64,000 nucleotides of DNA from Planctomycetota bacterium (GCA_029259945.1 JAJDEF010000022.1:248001-312000); one strand, 5' to 3'; numbered from the stretch's first letter, positions 16,902 to 26,659 are shown. Notes: generated by a model from the sequence alone, not told the origin. A program made the numbers and translations.

Positions 16902-17923
16902 TTCGCATTCTTACTCTCGAAACTACCTGCGACGAAACCGCCGCTGCGGTGGTTACCGATCGACTTGAAGTTCTAGGGGCCGTTGTTGCTTCGCAAGATG
17001 AGCTACACGTCCGTTTTGGTGGTGTGGTGCCCGAAATCGCCTCGCGAGCACATGTCGAGCGAATCCTCCCGGTCATCCATCAGACGCTAGAAAAAGCGGG
17101 CGTTTCGCTCCAGGATCTTGACGCCATTGCGGTCGCCAACCGTCCCGGCTTGGCGGGTTCGTTGCTCGTCGGTTTGATGGCAGCGAAGACGCTCTGCTTG
17201 GTTCACGATTTACCTTTGATCGCAATCGACCATCTCCAGGCGCATATCTACGCTTGTCAAATTGCAAGCGGCAAGAATGTTTTCCCCTGTATCGGCCTCA
17301 TTGTAAGTGGTGGGCACTCGAATCTCTACCGTTGCGAGTCGCCTTTAGACTTCACTCCACTTGGGGGCACGATCGACGACGCCGCAGGCGAAGCTTTCGA
17401 CAAAGTCGCCAGCATGTTGGGCCTCGCCTATCCGGGTGGGCCCGCCATCCAAAAAGCAGCGAAGCAGGGCGATCCCAAAAAATACAAACTCCCGCGTCCG
17501 CTGCTGAACGACCGCTCGCGTTTGGCGCTAAGCTTTAGCGGCTTAAAAACGGCCGTCCGATACGAGCTGTTCGGCACGGGACGTCCGGCGATGGGCGAAG
17601 AGGCAAACCTTGATTCACAAGTGGTCGCTGACATGGCAGCCAGCTTCCAACAAGCGGTGATCGATTGTCTTGTCAACAAAGCCGCTCTGGCAATCCGCCA
17701 AAACGGTTATCACCGACTTTGTGTTGGCGGAGGCGTGGCAGCGAACACACCGTTCCGCAAAGCTATTCAACAACAGGCAAATACCGACGGTTTTGAACTC
17801 TTCATCCCCCCCCTTGCGCTCTGCACCGACAACGCCGTCATGGGAGCCATTGCCATCGAGCGCTATCATGCCGAGTTGTTTGAAACACTCGATCTCGACA
17901 TCACCCCCGGCCTCGTTCGTTAG
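16898..17923 (+). CDS. tsaD: tRNA threonylcarbamoyladenosine synthase subunit TsaD
   Basis: Transfers the threonylcarbamoyl group to A37 of ANN-decoding tRNAs, acting with TsaB, TsaC and TsaE. The 341 residues show the ASKHA fold: LETTCDETAAAVV, GGVVPEIASRAHVERI, the metal-binding IDHLQAHIYA (HxxxH), LIVSGGHSNL, GGTIDDAAGEAFDKVA, YPGGPAIQKAA, SFSGLKTAV and VGGGVAANTPFR, then CTDNAVMGA. The common YGGV is FGGV. It starts inside the stop of the methyltransferase gene. A hairpin repeat follows 7 nt after its stop. Confidence 0.96.
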   Translation: MIRILTLETTCDETAAAVVTDRLEVLGAVVASQDELHVRFGGVVPEIASRAHVERILPVIHQTLEKAGVSLQDLDAIAVANRPGLAGSLLVGLMAAKTLCLVHDLPLIAIDHLQAHIYACQIASGKNVFPCIGLIVSGGHSNLYRCESPLDFTPLGGTIDDAAGEAFDKVASMLGLAYPGGPAIQKAAKQGDPKKYKLPRPLLNDRSRLALSFSGLKTAVRYELFGTGRPAMGEEANLDSQVVADMAASFQQAVIDCLVNKAALAIRQNGYHRLCVGGGVAANTPFRKAIQQQANTDGFELFIPPLALCTDNAVMGAIAIERYHAELFETLDLDITPGLVR

Positions 17924-17929
17924 ATAGTT

Positions 17930-18012
17930 TTGTAGGGTGGGAGGTTCTGTCGGCGGATTGAGCGAGCCACACCGACACGTTCTGCCGCCAGCAGAACTGC
18001 CCATCCTACAAG
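17930..18012. repeat. GTAGGGTGGG-family inverted repeat, copy 1
   Basis: TTGTAGGGTGGG at 17930-17941 pairs with a near-complement CCATCCTACAA at 18001-18011; inside, GGTTCTG and CAGAACTG also pair, giving a long imperfect hairpin between the convergent tsaD and thioredoxin-like genes. The opening GTTTTGTAGGGTGGG recurs at 45169-45185 and a close relative at 56166. Confidence 0.7.
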
Positions 18013-18108
18013 AGAATGAAGCATCGCACCCAGCAAAAAAGCGGCCAGAGACACGCCCTAGCCGCTTTTCGCGATTTAATATCTGACTTGCGTCAGCTAA
18101 GCTTCTAC

Positions 18109-18630
18109 TCAGTTCTGACTCGAACTCGTTTTCTTACTACGAAGTTGGCAAGAAGGGCAGTACGAAGGATCGCTCACCGAGGTCATGTTGTCGCCTCGGA
18201 AGAATGATGTGTACTCGCTGCGACGCTCGCCGCTTTGATACTTGGCCAGCGTGGCTTGCCATTCGTCATTCGACAGGCGGCCCATCTTCTTGACCAGCAC
18301 GACCGAGCCCGTTTTGTCGATGATCGCGGTGAAGGGGAAACTGGTGGCGCCGAACACTTCGGCTACCTTTTTGCCATACGTGGTGCTCGCATCGACGTGA
18401 CAACGCTGGTAGGCACCGAGCAAGTCAGACTGCTCGCCGGTCGCTTCCAATTGCCCACTTTCAATAGCGGCTTTCGGATCGCTAGGGACATCGAGCACGA
18501 CCAACAACGGGCGGTCATCGTTACGAGTGGCTGCCAAGGCCTTGCCGTAATCAGCCTGCCATTGGGCAGAATCTGTCGAGGCGGCAATAGAACTTAAGGC
18601 AATAACCGATGCAACTATCAACTGAACCAT
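18109..18630 (-). CDS. Exported thioredoxin-fold protein without the usual CXXC
   Basis: A 173-residue protein with a signal peptide (MVQLIVASVIALSSIAAS). WQADYGKALAATRNDDRPLLVVLDVPSD, YQRCHVDAS..VAEVFGATSFPFTAIIDKTGSVV follow the thioredoxin-like fold with its cis-Pro loop (SFPF), but the CXXC position after the first strand reads VPSD. Two Cys occur instead in a C-terminal CPSC (about residue 161). It may be a non-redox or rearranged thioredoxin-like protein in the periplasm. The upstream 437-nt region has several hairpins. Confidence 0.7.
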   Translation of the reverse strand: MVQLIVASVIALSSIAASTDSAQWQADYGKALAATRNDDRPLLVVLDVPSDPKAAIESGQLEATGEQSDLLGAYQRCHVDASTTYGKKVAEVFGATSFPFTAIIDKTGSVVLVKKMGRLSNDEWQATLAKYQSGERRSEYTSFFRGDNMTSVSDPSYCPSCQLRSKKTSSSQN

Positions 18631-19067
18631 CTTCTACAACTCCTTTCAAAGCAAAACGTCCGCTCCGTAGAGCCCTAGCGGAGACGAGTACCGGCCACAC
18701 AGCCAACTCTCGCAATCATCCGTGGGATATCAAGCAAACGGTTTGCAAATTTCCTCACCGAAGGTAGGTAGCTTACGTAGCTATTGTGGTGAGGGGCGGG
18801 TTACCTTCCTAAAAGGGTATCCGAAACTCAGGAAGGAACTGACAGGTGGGTGCTGCCTACTGAAACCTTCGCGGTCTCCAGCACGGCAAGCATTTCGGAG
18901 GATTGTTACCAATCTACGAGGCTTTACAAGGGGGGGAAAGCCATCCTATCTCCCTGCAAAAAACCCGGAAAACTACGCCGCAAGGCCGTCTCGCCAGACG
19001 CTCATCTATTCGCGCAAGTAGTTTACTGAATTGCACTTACAGCTTGCGGTAAGTGCCAAATGGAAAG
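18631..19067. other. Gene-free structured stretch between thioredoxin-like gene and htrA
   Basis: No credible coding region. Several foldable segments are visible: CCTCACC (18753-18759) with GGTGAGG (18788-18794); ACCTTCCT (18803-18810) with AGGAAGG (18830-18836); GTAGGTAGC (18764-18772) with GCTGCCTAC (18852-18860), which competes with the first; a palindrome GCAAACGGTTTGC at 18734-18746; and GCACTTAC (19033-19040) with GTAAGTGC (19049-19056). It may hold a long 5' leader for the minus-strand gene or a plus-strand RNA. I cannot match it to tmRNA, RNase P RNA or a known riboswitch. Confidence 0.4.
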
Positions 19068-20246
19068 TCAGTTCGACCCTAACGTTACCGCTACTTTTCT
19101 TCTCTTTCCGCTTCTCTCGACGGTGAAATAGATTACATCTCCAGGGCGATATTCCCAGATCTTATCGCGAAATTGCGCGCCAGTTCGCATCGGCTGGCCA
19201 TCGACTTCGAGAATGCGATCTGCCTGCGAACGGTCAATGGTTTCGGTCTCGTAAATCATGTTCCCTTCTCGCCGGCGCTGCACCACACGACGAAAGCCTT
19301 GTAGGCCGGCCTGGGCTGCTGGCCCCTCGGGGTCAAGTCGTCGAATCATCACTCCGTTGCCCGAGTCGGTTTCGACTACATCCACGATTCCGCTGTCTGC
19401 GCGGATGACTCGCCCGTTTTTAATAAGCTCAGGAACAATACTACGAATACGGTCGATCGGAATCGCAAACCCGACTCCCGCGTTTTGTCCCGTCTTCGTC
19501 GCAATGGCGACACACATGCCGATCATTTGCGAACGAGTATTAAGCATCGGCCCTCCAGAATTTCCAGGATTCATTGCCGCATCGGTTTGAATGAGCGACC
19601 GCATCGCTCGCCCCGGCTCGCGACTTGGCAAGTCACGATTCAAACTCGAAATAATCCCCGTGGTGAGCGTGCCGTCCCAACCAAAGGGGTTGCCGAGCAC
19701 AAACACGCGCTGCCCAACACGTAAGTCGGCAGAGTAGCCAAACGAAACCGGCTGCAAATCTTCAGGCGGCGCATCTACCCGCAGCACAGCAATGTCATGT
19801 TCCCGATCGCCGCCAACCAGTATGGCCGAATACGATTTATTCGAGGCCATTGTAACCTCGATCGAATTGGCGCCCTCAATCACATGGTAGTTGGTAATGA
19901 TGTGGCCTTCTTTGTCGAAGACCGCGCCTGAGCCCGACCCCTCGGCCTCTCGCTGCATCATCAAAAAACGATCGACCTCGATGCTCCGCGTGCTAATATT
20001 TACCACGCTCGGATTGGCATTTTCGTAGACGAGGACGTTGGTCTGCTCTTCTTCGGTCATCGAGAGATCTGCTTCGCCGACCCGACCGCGCAAGGGTACC
20101 CGACGATCCGCCCCGACTGCTGCCGGCTGCACCGCGTAGGCTTCGTTGCTACCCACACTCAAATTTTGGTCGTAACTCACAACCGCGATGCCCGCGATCA
20201 GGCCAACTATGCCGCTTACGATGCAGTAAATTGCCGGTCGTCTCAT
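19068..20246 (-). CDS. HtrA/DegP-like serine protease with PDZ domain
   Basis: A membrane-anchored periplasmic trypsin-like protease/chaperone of 392 residues. An N-terminal hydrophobic segment (about residues 6-24) is followed by the catalytic triad His121 (TNYHVIEG), Asp151 (EHDIAVLRV) and Ser230 (NPGNSGGPM). A PDZ domain follows (about residues 285-388: GNGVMIRRLDPEGPAAQAG, RILEVDGQPM), interrupted by an insertion rich in Arg and Glu (RRVVQRRREGNMIYETETIDRS). GAGG lies about 8 nt before the ATG. It is likely involved in envelope protein quality control. Confidence 0.92.
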   Translation of the reverse strand: MRRPAIYCIVSGIVGLIAGIAVVSYDQNLSVGSNEAYAVQPAAVGADRRVPLRGRVGEADLSMTEEEQTNVLVYENANPSVVNISTRSIEVDRFLMMQREAEGSGSGAVFDKEGHIITNYHVIEGANSIEVTMASNKSYSAILVGGDREHDIAVLRVDAPPEDLQPVSFGYSADLRVGQRVFVLGNPFGWDGTLTTGIISSLNRDLPSREPGRAMRSLIQTDAAMNPGNSGGPMLNTRSQMIGMCVAIATKTGQNAGVGFAIPIDRIRSIVPELIKNGRVIRADSGIVDVVETDSGNGVMIRRLDPEGPAAQAGLQGFRRVVQRRREGNMIYETETIDRSQADRILEVDGQPMRTGAQFRDKIWEYRPGDVIYFTVERSGKRRKVAVTLGSN

Positions 20247-20347
20247 CTTGTTAACCTCTGTCGAAATATCTATTCGTTCATCACCTACTCACTACGATCG
20301 TGCCGTAAGAAGCGTTCACCGGCAAGAGCGATCGAGGGCCGATCAAC

Positions 20348-22417
20348 CTATGACAGCACAAACGGCCATTGCAAGGGGATGATCACCAATGCCGTCACAG
20401 TAAGAAGCAACGCCAAAGGCCAACCCACACGCCAATAATCGCGGGGCTGATAGCCACCGGGGCCCATCACCATCAAGTTGGTTTGGTAGCCGATGGGCGT
20501 CACAAAACTAAGACTAGCCGACAAAGTGACGGCAATGATAAAAGGCCGCGGATCGTAACCACCCACCACGCCAACGCTGACCGCCACCGGGATCATGATC
20601 GTCGCTACCGCCAGGTTGGTAATCGTTTCGGTAAACAACTGGGAAATCAAATAAACAACCGCCAACAAAACGTAAGGCCTCCAAGTGGCCTCGATTCCTA
20701 ATGCGGTCGTCCCGCCGACCAGCGATTGAGCCAACCAATGGGCAGCCCCGCTACGGTCGAGTGCTTCACCAACCCCCAAAGCGGCACCGATGGTCAACAA
20801 CACTTGCAAATCGATCGCCGACCGAGCTTCTGACGTCGTCAAGCAGCGCGAAACGATCATCGCCAACACGATGGCTACCGCAGCAATGGCATGGATGCGT
20901 CCCGAAGTCACATTGCCCCATGGCAACAGGTCGGGCCACAAACTGCAAATCGTCAGCCAAAGAATGAGTCCCACAAACAGCAGCCCCGCCAACAGGGCGC
21001 GGTCGTGCCGTCGCGCGGTCGTATCTCCCACTCGGCTCACGAGGTAAAATTCGTGGCTATGACGATTCAGATCGACAAACTCGTTTCGCGTTTGTAACAG
21101 CAGCGTGTCGCCCGGTTCCAGTCGAATGCTGCCCACTTTATTCGTAAGCCGTTCGCCGTTTCGATGGACGGCCACCACGGCTGCATTGTATCGCTTGCGA
21201 AAATCGGTCTCTCGAACCGTCAACCCAATCAAAGGTGACGTCCGCGATAGCACCGCTTCGGTCAGTTGTCGACGCGTTCGCTCGGCAGGCTGGGTTTCAA
21301 AAGTAGAATCGACAGCAGGAACCAACCCAGGAATACGCTCTAAATCGGCAATCGTCGTCACCACTCCGGTAAATACAAGGCGATCTCTGCTTTGGATCGT
21401 ATCACGAGGACTCACCGGAGTAATCGTTTCGCCACCCCGATCGATCTCGATCAGAAACAACCCCGGCAGATTTCGTAGGCCTGCGTCTTGCACCGATTTT
21501 CCAATCAATGGGCAACGCGGCTCGACCAGCATTTCAACAAGATACTCTCGACGACGCTCGCCCAATTGCTCGATCAACTCTGTGCGATCGGGAAGTCGCC
21601 GAAGAGCGACCAGCAGCATGTAGCCGATGCCCACTAAGGCCAGAGGGACGCCAACCGTCGTGATTTCAAAGAACGTCAACTCACCGATTCGAGCCGCCAC
21701 TTCAGGCGAATGCCCACCATCACGCACCATCGCAGCCAATTTGCCGTTGATCACCAACGTCGTACTCGTACCAATCAACGTGCATACGCCGCCAATAATG
21801 CTGAAATAGCTCAACGGAATAAGCAGTCGAGAGGGCGAGATGCTTCGCTTACGGCACCAATCCACGACGACCGGGGCCATCATGGCAACTAACGGCGTAT
21901 TCAGCACAAAAGCCGAAACAGGCACCACCGTGGCCGCCAGACGCACAAGGGCTCCTCGTTCGGTCTTTGCGCTACCCAAGAGCCCATTGCCAATCCAATC
22001 CAAGGCTCCGGTCGCCCGTAATCCCGCGGAGGCGGCAAACAGTGCCCCGATCATCACAACCGCCCGATTCGAAAACCCGGCTAGCGCCTGCTCCGAAGTC
22101 AGTACCCCCGTGAGCGTTACGATAACCAGACCGCCGAGAAAAAGCAGATCGATCGAAATAGCGCGCCGACGCTGTAAAGCCAAAAAAATGCCCGCCGTCA
22201 CCCCAATGGCGATCATCCCGCCAGAGGTCAGTTCAGCCTGCTGGGCTAATAGTACAACATGATGGAATGGAGTGGCCCACACAGCATCGTCCCGCGTCAT
22301 GAAAGTGGCAAAGCCGCAAAACAGAGCGGCAAACGGCAGAGAACATACGGACCGGACGTAATTGGCCAAAGTTCGCCAATAGCACCACGCCCCAGAACCG
22401 CGACAGATTTGTACCAA
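20348..22417 (-). CDS. SLC13-family permease with two RCK_C (TrkA-C) domains
   Basis: A membrane transporter of up to 689 residues. Two blocks of about six hydrophobic helices flank two cytosolic RCK_C domains (about residues 290-380 and 385-465, the second with ETDFRKRYNAAVVAVHRNGERL and LEPGDTLLLQ). SLC13/DASS motifs FVLNTPLVAMMAPVV, GTSTTLVING, SQLFTETITNLAVATIMIPVA and GYQTNLMVMGPGGY are present. Substrates of this class include sulphate, dicarboxylates and other anions; the residues here do not settle which. The frame opens at a TTG at 22417; an ATG at 22300 is a plausible alternative start. Confidence 0.88.
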   Translation of the reverse strand: MVQICRGSGAWCYWRTLANYVRSVCSLPFAALFCGFATFMTRDDAVWATPFHHVVLLAQQAELTSGGMIAIGVTAGIFLALQRRRAISIDLLFLGGLVIVTLTGVLTSEQALAGFSNRAVVMIGALFAASAGLRATGALDWIGNGLLGSAKTERGALVRLAATVVPVSAFVLNTPLVAMMAPVVVDWCRKRSISPSRLLIPLSYFSIIGGVCTLIGTSTTLVINGKLAAMVRDGGHSPEVAARIGELTFFEITTVGVPLALVGIGYMLLVALRRLPDRTELIEQLGERRREYLVEMLVEPRCPLIGKSVQDAGLRNLPGLFLIEIDRGGETITPVSPRDTIQSRDRLVFTGVVTTIADLERIPGLVPAVDSTFETQPAERTRRQLTEAVLSRTSPLIGLTVRETDFRKRYNAAVVAVHRNGERLTNKVGSIRLEPGDTLLLQTRNEFVDLNRHSHEFYLVSRVGDTTARRHDRALLAGLLFVGLILWLTICSLWPDLLPWGNVTSGRIHAIAAVAIVLAMIVSRCLTTSEARSAIDLQVLLTIGAALGVGEALDRSGAAHWLAQSLVGGTTALGIEATWRPYVLLAVVYLISQLFTETITNLAVATIMIPVAVSVGVVGGYDPRPFIIAVTLSASLSFVTPIGYQTNLMVMGPGGYQPRDYWRVGWPLALLLTVTALVIIPLQWPFVLS

Positions 22418-22711
22418 ATTCTGCCCATGCCGTCAGTTACGAATTACCGGTTATTCCTAGAATATGGGGGTTCAGGGCAAATCATCCCCTGAAATCGCTC
22501 TGTGAGGCATCAGGGCGGAAAAATAACCCGAACTGTCTGCCTGTTCTACCTAATTTATTGTGGCAGGCAGGGCCTCATCAGCCTAAACTAGTGGTAACTG
22601 TTGATTTGCAGAAATTCTGTGGACGGCGATAGGGCATTCCCTGCGCTGGGCGGTCAGCTTTCCGGAACAAGCTTGACCTCTGCGTAGATGGTACAGAACG
22701 GGAGCGCTTTG

Positions 22712-25700
22712 ATGCGTAACGATCGATTCATCGCAACCTGCTTGGCTGCGACTACTTTTTTACTGACCTCGAGTCTTGCGACACAACTTCTAACCGCTGC
22801 TGAATCGGCTCGGCTGGTGACCTATCAACGCGATGGGGATACCTTCTATGCCTTGAGCCTGATGCCAGAGCTTGAACCCAAAGAAGCAAAAGCCTCGGCG
22901 ATTGTCGTCTTGTTCGACACCTCCGCAAGCCAACAAGGCCCCTACCGCGCTTCGGCGTTGGCTGCTCTCGACTCATTGTTGGCAAACCTGCGCCCCAACG
23001 ACCAAGTCGAATTGCTCGCGGTCGATCTCGACGCCAAACCGATGACACAAAGATTTGCGACGCCCGGCAGCGCAGAACTCCAAGCTGCCTCGGCCCAACT
23101 TCGCAAACAGATTCCGCTTGGTGCCACCGATTTGGCTGGTGCCCTACGGGCTGCCACCGATCGACTAGAGACCGCTACGGACCGACAACATTCGATTGTT
23201 TACATCGGTGATGGAATTAGCGTTGCCAATCTACTCGACACCGACACACTCAACGAAGTCGTCGACGGCCTACGTGAATCGAAGGTCAGCGTAACCAGCT
23301 ACGCCGTGGGCCCAAAGACCGACGCCCAATTGCTCGCCGTGCTTGCTAATCACACCGGCGGCAATCTTTATGTCCAACCCCCACTGGTTTGGCAGGACAA
23401 AAAAGCAGGCATCGACGATCAGCGGGCTCAGGCCGAAAACATGCGTACTGCAGAGATCGCAGGCAAGTACTTGGCCGACTGGACTCGTGCTGCCGTCTTG
23501 TGGCCAAAGCAAGTAGAACTAGCCGCGGAGATGGGACAAACCTACCCCACGGTCATGCCTCCGCTCCGCTCCGATCGCGATACCATCCTACTCGGCAGAA
23601 CCTCCGACCAATTGTCGAATTCGCTCTCCATCAATATTACAGCCACTGGACCGGAAGGCACCATTCGCTTGGCCTGGACCGCTGCCCCCGAAGCTTCGCA
23701 AGAAGACAATGCCTTTTTGGCTGAAATTATTGGCATCGCAAAAAGCAACGATGGCATGTCGCTGCCGACGTTGGGCTCGGCGGGTCTGGCCGAAACTGCC
23801 CGCCTTGTCGGGGCGCGTATGGACCAGCTGACCATTTTGGCACAACGAGCCGTAGCTGCAGGAGACCATCAGGCCGCAAAGCGTATCGCTGCCACTGTCC
23901 TACGGGCTGATCCCGGCAATGTTCAAGCTCGAACAGTGCAGCATGTGGTCGGAGAGCTTGCTCCTGCTGACGCAGTCGCTGTACCAGGTGAAGGCGATAT
24001 CATCTTGACCCAACCTGACGCAGCCGACGTGAATGCAAATCTCGCAGATGCGAACCTGCTCGATCAGCTACCACGCAATGGCGAGTTCCTCGACCAAGTC
24101 GAACAAGAACGTCGCGTCTATGCAGAGATGCTTGGCAAAGAAATCCAAAACATTCTTATTGACGCTCGCACGTCGATGTCCGCTGATCCACAATTGGCCA
24201 TCCAAGACCTCAAGCTGGCCCTCGACAATGTCAATCGGGCCGCCGACCTCGAAGCGGCAAAACGGGCTGAACTTGTCAGTAAGCTTCAAACTGCTTTGAA
24301 AGAAGCCCGTTATCAGGCCACGTTGAAAGATGAGCTTGATCGCCAACGCGAAGAAGAATTAGCAGCAGCACGAGAGACCAAGCTACTCAACGAACGACTC
24401 ACACGCCGGTTAGAACGAGAAAAACAGTTGATGGCCCGCTTCAACGCACTCGTTGACGAAAGTCGCTTTGAAGAAGCCGTTGAGGTCGCTCAGATTGTCG
24501 AAGAAATCGATGCCAACGGCGTCGTCCCGCGCGCCGCCACACTTTTTGCTCGTCAAAAACGCAGCCACTACCTACAGCAGGTAGTCCGTTCGGCGCGCAC
24601 TCAGGCCTTCTTCGACGCAATGTACCAAGTGGAACTTTCGCTGATCCCCTTCCCGGATAATCCTCCCATCGTATACCCCGACGCAGAGCATTGGGCGACT
24701 TTGAGCGCCGGACGTATCAAGTGGGCCTCCGTCGATCTCAGTGGTCGAAGCAAGTCAGAGGAGCGTATCCATACCATCCTCCGCGAACCGCTCAAAGCAC
24801 CGATGGAGTTTCCCGAAATTCCGCTCTCCGATGTGATGGCCCAAATCGCAGATGAGTATGAAATTCCCATCCAGTTCGACAATGCTGCATTGGATGAAAT
24901 CGCCATTAGCGCCGACGCTGAGGTCACCTTGGCTCCGTTACGAAACGTCTCGTTACGTTCAGCGCTCAATATTATGCTCAAACAGCCGGGGCTCGAAGAC
25001 TTAACCTACATCATCGAAGAAGAAGTCTTGCTGATCACCACCGAGGAGCGTGCCAACGAGTCGCTCAAAGTCAAAGTCTATCCGATCGCCGACCTCGTTT
25101 TGCCTATCGAAACGCTCAGCGTGGGTGGCGGCGGGCAACTCGGTGGTGGTGGCGGCGGTGGCGGCCAGGGCGGTGGTGGCGGTGGTGGTGGTTTTGGAGG
25201 TGGCGGAGGCGGCCAGGGCGGCGGTGGTGGCGGTGGCGGCGGTCAATTCAATGTGGCCGACGACATCGAAGCCGATACCAACGACAACAACGTCTCGGTG
25301 ACCACACCTGCAGCGATATCCAATAGCACGGCCGTCAGCTCGTCCGAAGACCCCAAAAACACTCCGGCTGCTTTACGCCAAAAAGTCCGCAACCTGATGA
25401 ATGATGGCAAGACGGAAGAAGTCATCGAATTAATTCAGAATTCACTGCGTCGCGGTGAGACTCAGTCGTGGATGTATGAGACGCTCGGCATTGCCATGGA
25501 GTTGTCAGGTCGACCCAAAGCTGAAATCGAACGCGCAATCATGTCTGCCTGCGACTTTGTCAGCTCGCCCGACGAACTTTTACTCATTGGACGTTACCTA
25601 TCTCATCTTGGGTTAGACGCCCGAGCAGTCACTGTTTATCGCCAAATTGCCAAGGTCTCGCCCATGCATCGCGAGGCTTACGCACTCGGGCTACGAGCGG

Positions 25701-26659
25701 CTCAGCGTTCAAACGATCTTGCAGGCATCCGTTGGGCGACCCTCGGAATCTTGTCACACACTTGGCCACCCGAGCAGGACGAAATCCGCCGTACTGCACT
25801 TCGCGTGGCCCAAGCAACCTTAGAAGATCTTATGCAAAGTGGCGACGAAAAAACTCGTGCGACTTATCAGCGCCAACTCAATCGTGCCGTGGTGCGAGAC
25901 GTGGTTGTCAAAGCAACTTGGTCGGGCGATGCCGATGTCGACTTGATTGTCGAAGAACCAGGTGGCACCGTCTGCTCGCTCCACGAGCCTCGCACCACCG
26001 GTGGTGGAGTAAGTCAGGGTGATTCTTACGCCAGCGACAAAAAATCAGAAACTTCGTTTACCGAAGAATACGTCTGTGCCGAGGCGTTTCCTGGCACCTA
26101 CCGTGTTCGCGTCCGCAAGGTCTGGGGCAAGTTGGTCGCCGGCAAAGTAACCATCGACGTTTACAAAGGCTACGGCACCGAGCAGCAAGTCCACGAACGG
26201 CAACACATTACTGTGCAAGACGATAGCGATGCACTGGTCGTCTTCGAAGTCGAAGAGGGACGTCGCACTCGACAACTTGAAGCCGAACAACTAGACGTTG
26301 CCATCAAACGCCAAAAGGCGATCAATCAAGCCGTACTGGCACAACAACTCGACGACCTTTCTGACCCGCGAATTATTCCCGACCGGAATGGAGAACGAGA
26401 ACGAGAACGCGCACGACGCCGTCGTCTTGCCCTAGGGGGACAAGGAGCCGTTGGCTTCCAGCCAATTATTCAAGTTCTTCCCGAAGGAACCTCGATGATT
26501 GCCACTGGCGTCATCTCGCCAGACCGCCGCTACGTACGCATCTCGGTCGCACCCAACTTCACCGGCATTGGCGATGTCACGAGCTTCACCTTCGCTGGCG
26601 AAGCCCAAGAAGCCGGTGCTGCTGGCGGTGCTGGAGGTGGCGGGGCAGGAGGCCCTTAA
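22712..26659 (+). CDS. Giant exported VWA / STN-like / Gly-rich / TPR / DUF2135-like protein
   Basis: About 1,315 residues. Signal peptide at the N-terminus, then a von Willebrand A domain with a MIDAS (VVLFDTSAS, later GATDL and IGDGIS), a coiled coil (about 460-600), an STN/secretin-N0-like domain (PLSDVMAQIADEYEIPIQFD through YIIEEEVLLITT), a Gly-rich run of about 40 residues coded by 25119-25245, a TPR-like helical region, and a C-terminal domain with DADVDLIVEEPGGTVCSL resembling DUF2135. Such chimeras recur in planctomycetes; I know no assigned function. ATG 22712 with GGGAG upstream is preferred over the ATG at 22688. Single gene, no clear operon. Confidence 0.85.
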   Translation: MRNDRFIATCLAATTFLLTSSLATQLLTAAESARLVTYQRDGDTFYALSLMPELEPKEAKASAIVVLFDTSASQQGPYRASALAALDSLLANLRPNDQVELLAVDLDAKPMTQRFATPGSAELQAASAQLRKQIPLGATDLAGALRAATDRLETATDRQHSIVYIGDGISVANLLDTDTLNEVVDGLRESKVSVTSYAVGPKTDAQLLAVLANHTGGNLYVQPPLVWQDKKAGIDDQRAQAENMRTAEIAGKYLADWTRAAVLWPKQVELAAEMGQTYPTVMPPLRSDRDTILLGRTSDQLSNSLSINITATGPEGTIRLAWTAAPEASQEDNAFLAEIIGIAKSNDGMSLPTLGSAGLAETARLVGARMDQLTILAQRAVAAGDHQAAKRIAATVLRADPGNVQARTVQHVVGELAPADAVAVPGEGDIILTQPDAADVNANLADANLLDQLPRNGEFLDQVEQERRVYAEMLGKEIQNILIDARTSMSADPQLAIQDLKLALDNVNRAADLEAAKRAELVSKLQTALKEARYQATLKDELDRQREEELAAARETKLLNERLTRRLEREKQLMARFNALVDESRFEEAVEVAQIVEEIDANGVVPRAATLFARQKRSHYLQQVVRSARTQAFFDAMYQVELSLIPFPDNPPIVYPDAEHWATLSAGRIKWASVDLSGRSKSEERIHTILREPLKAPMEFPEIPLSDVMAQIADEYEIPIQFDNAALDEIAISADAEVTLAPLRNVSLRSALNIMLKQPGLEDLTYIIEEEVLLITTEERANESLKVKVYPIADLVLPIETLSVGGGGQLGGGGGGGGQGGGGGGGGFGGGGGGQGGGGGGGGGQFNVADDIEADTNDNNVSVTTPAAISNSTAVSSSEDPKNTPAALRQKVRNLMNDGKTEEVIELIQNSLRRGETQSWMYETLGIAMELSGRPKAEIERAIMSACDFVSSPDELLLIGRYLSHLGLDARAVTVYRQIAKVSPMHREAYALGLRAAQRSNDLAGIRWATLGILSHTWPPEQDEIRRTALRVAQATLEDLMQSGDEKTRATYQRQLNRAVVRDVVVKATWSGDADVDLIVEEPGGTVCSLHEPRTTGGGVSQGDSYASDKKSETSFTEEYVCAEAFPGTYRVRVRKVWGKLVAGKVTIDVYKGYGTEQQVHERQHITVQDDSDALVVFEVEEGRRTRQLEAEQLDVAIKRQKAINQAVLAQQLDDLSDPRIIPDRNGERERERARRRRLALGGQGAVGFQPIIQVLPEGTSMIATGVISPDRRYVRISVAPNFTGIGDVTSFTFAGEAQEAGAAGGAGGGGAGGP
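25119..25245 (+). repeat. GGT/GGC low-complexity tract inside the VWA giant gene
   Basis: An uninterrupted tract of glycine codons broken by a few Gln and Phe codons. It separates the STN-like domain from the TPR part and probably acts as a flexible linker. The tract is prone to slippage, so length may differ between isolates. Confidence 0.85.

Noticed and set aside
18722-19021. Plus-strand 99-residue frame in the htrA upstream spacer
   Set aside because: No homologous pattern, no ribosome site, and it spans the hairpins.
20369-22262. Plus-strand frames opposite the SLC13 permease gene
   Set aside because: They are shadows: Arg/Ser/Pro-rich, no motifs, while the minus-strand frame is a complete transporter.
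25119-25245. Frameshift or assembly error at the Gly tract
   Set aside because: The reading frame continues unbroken on both sides with sensible domains; the tract is most simply a linker.
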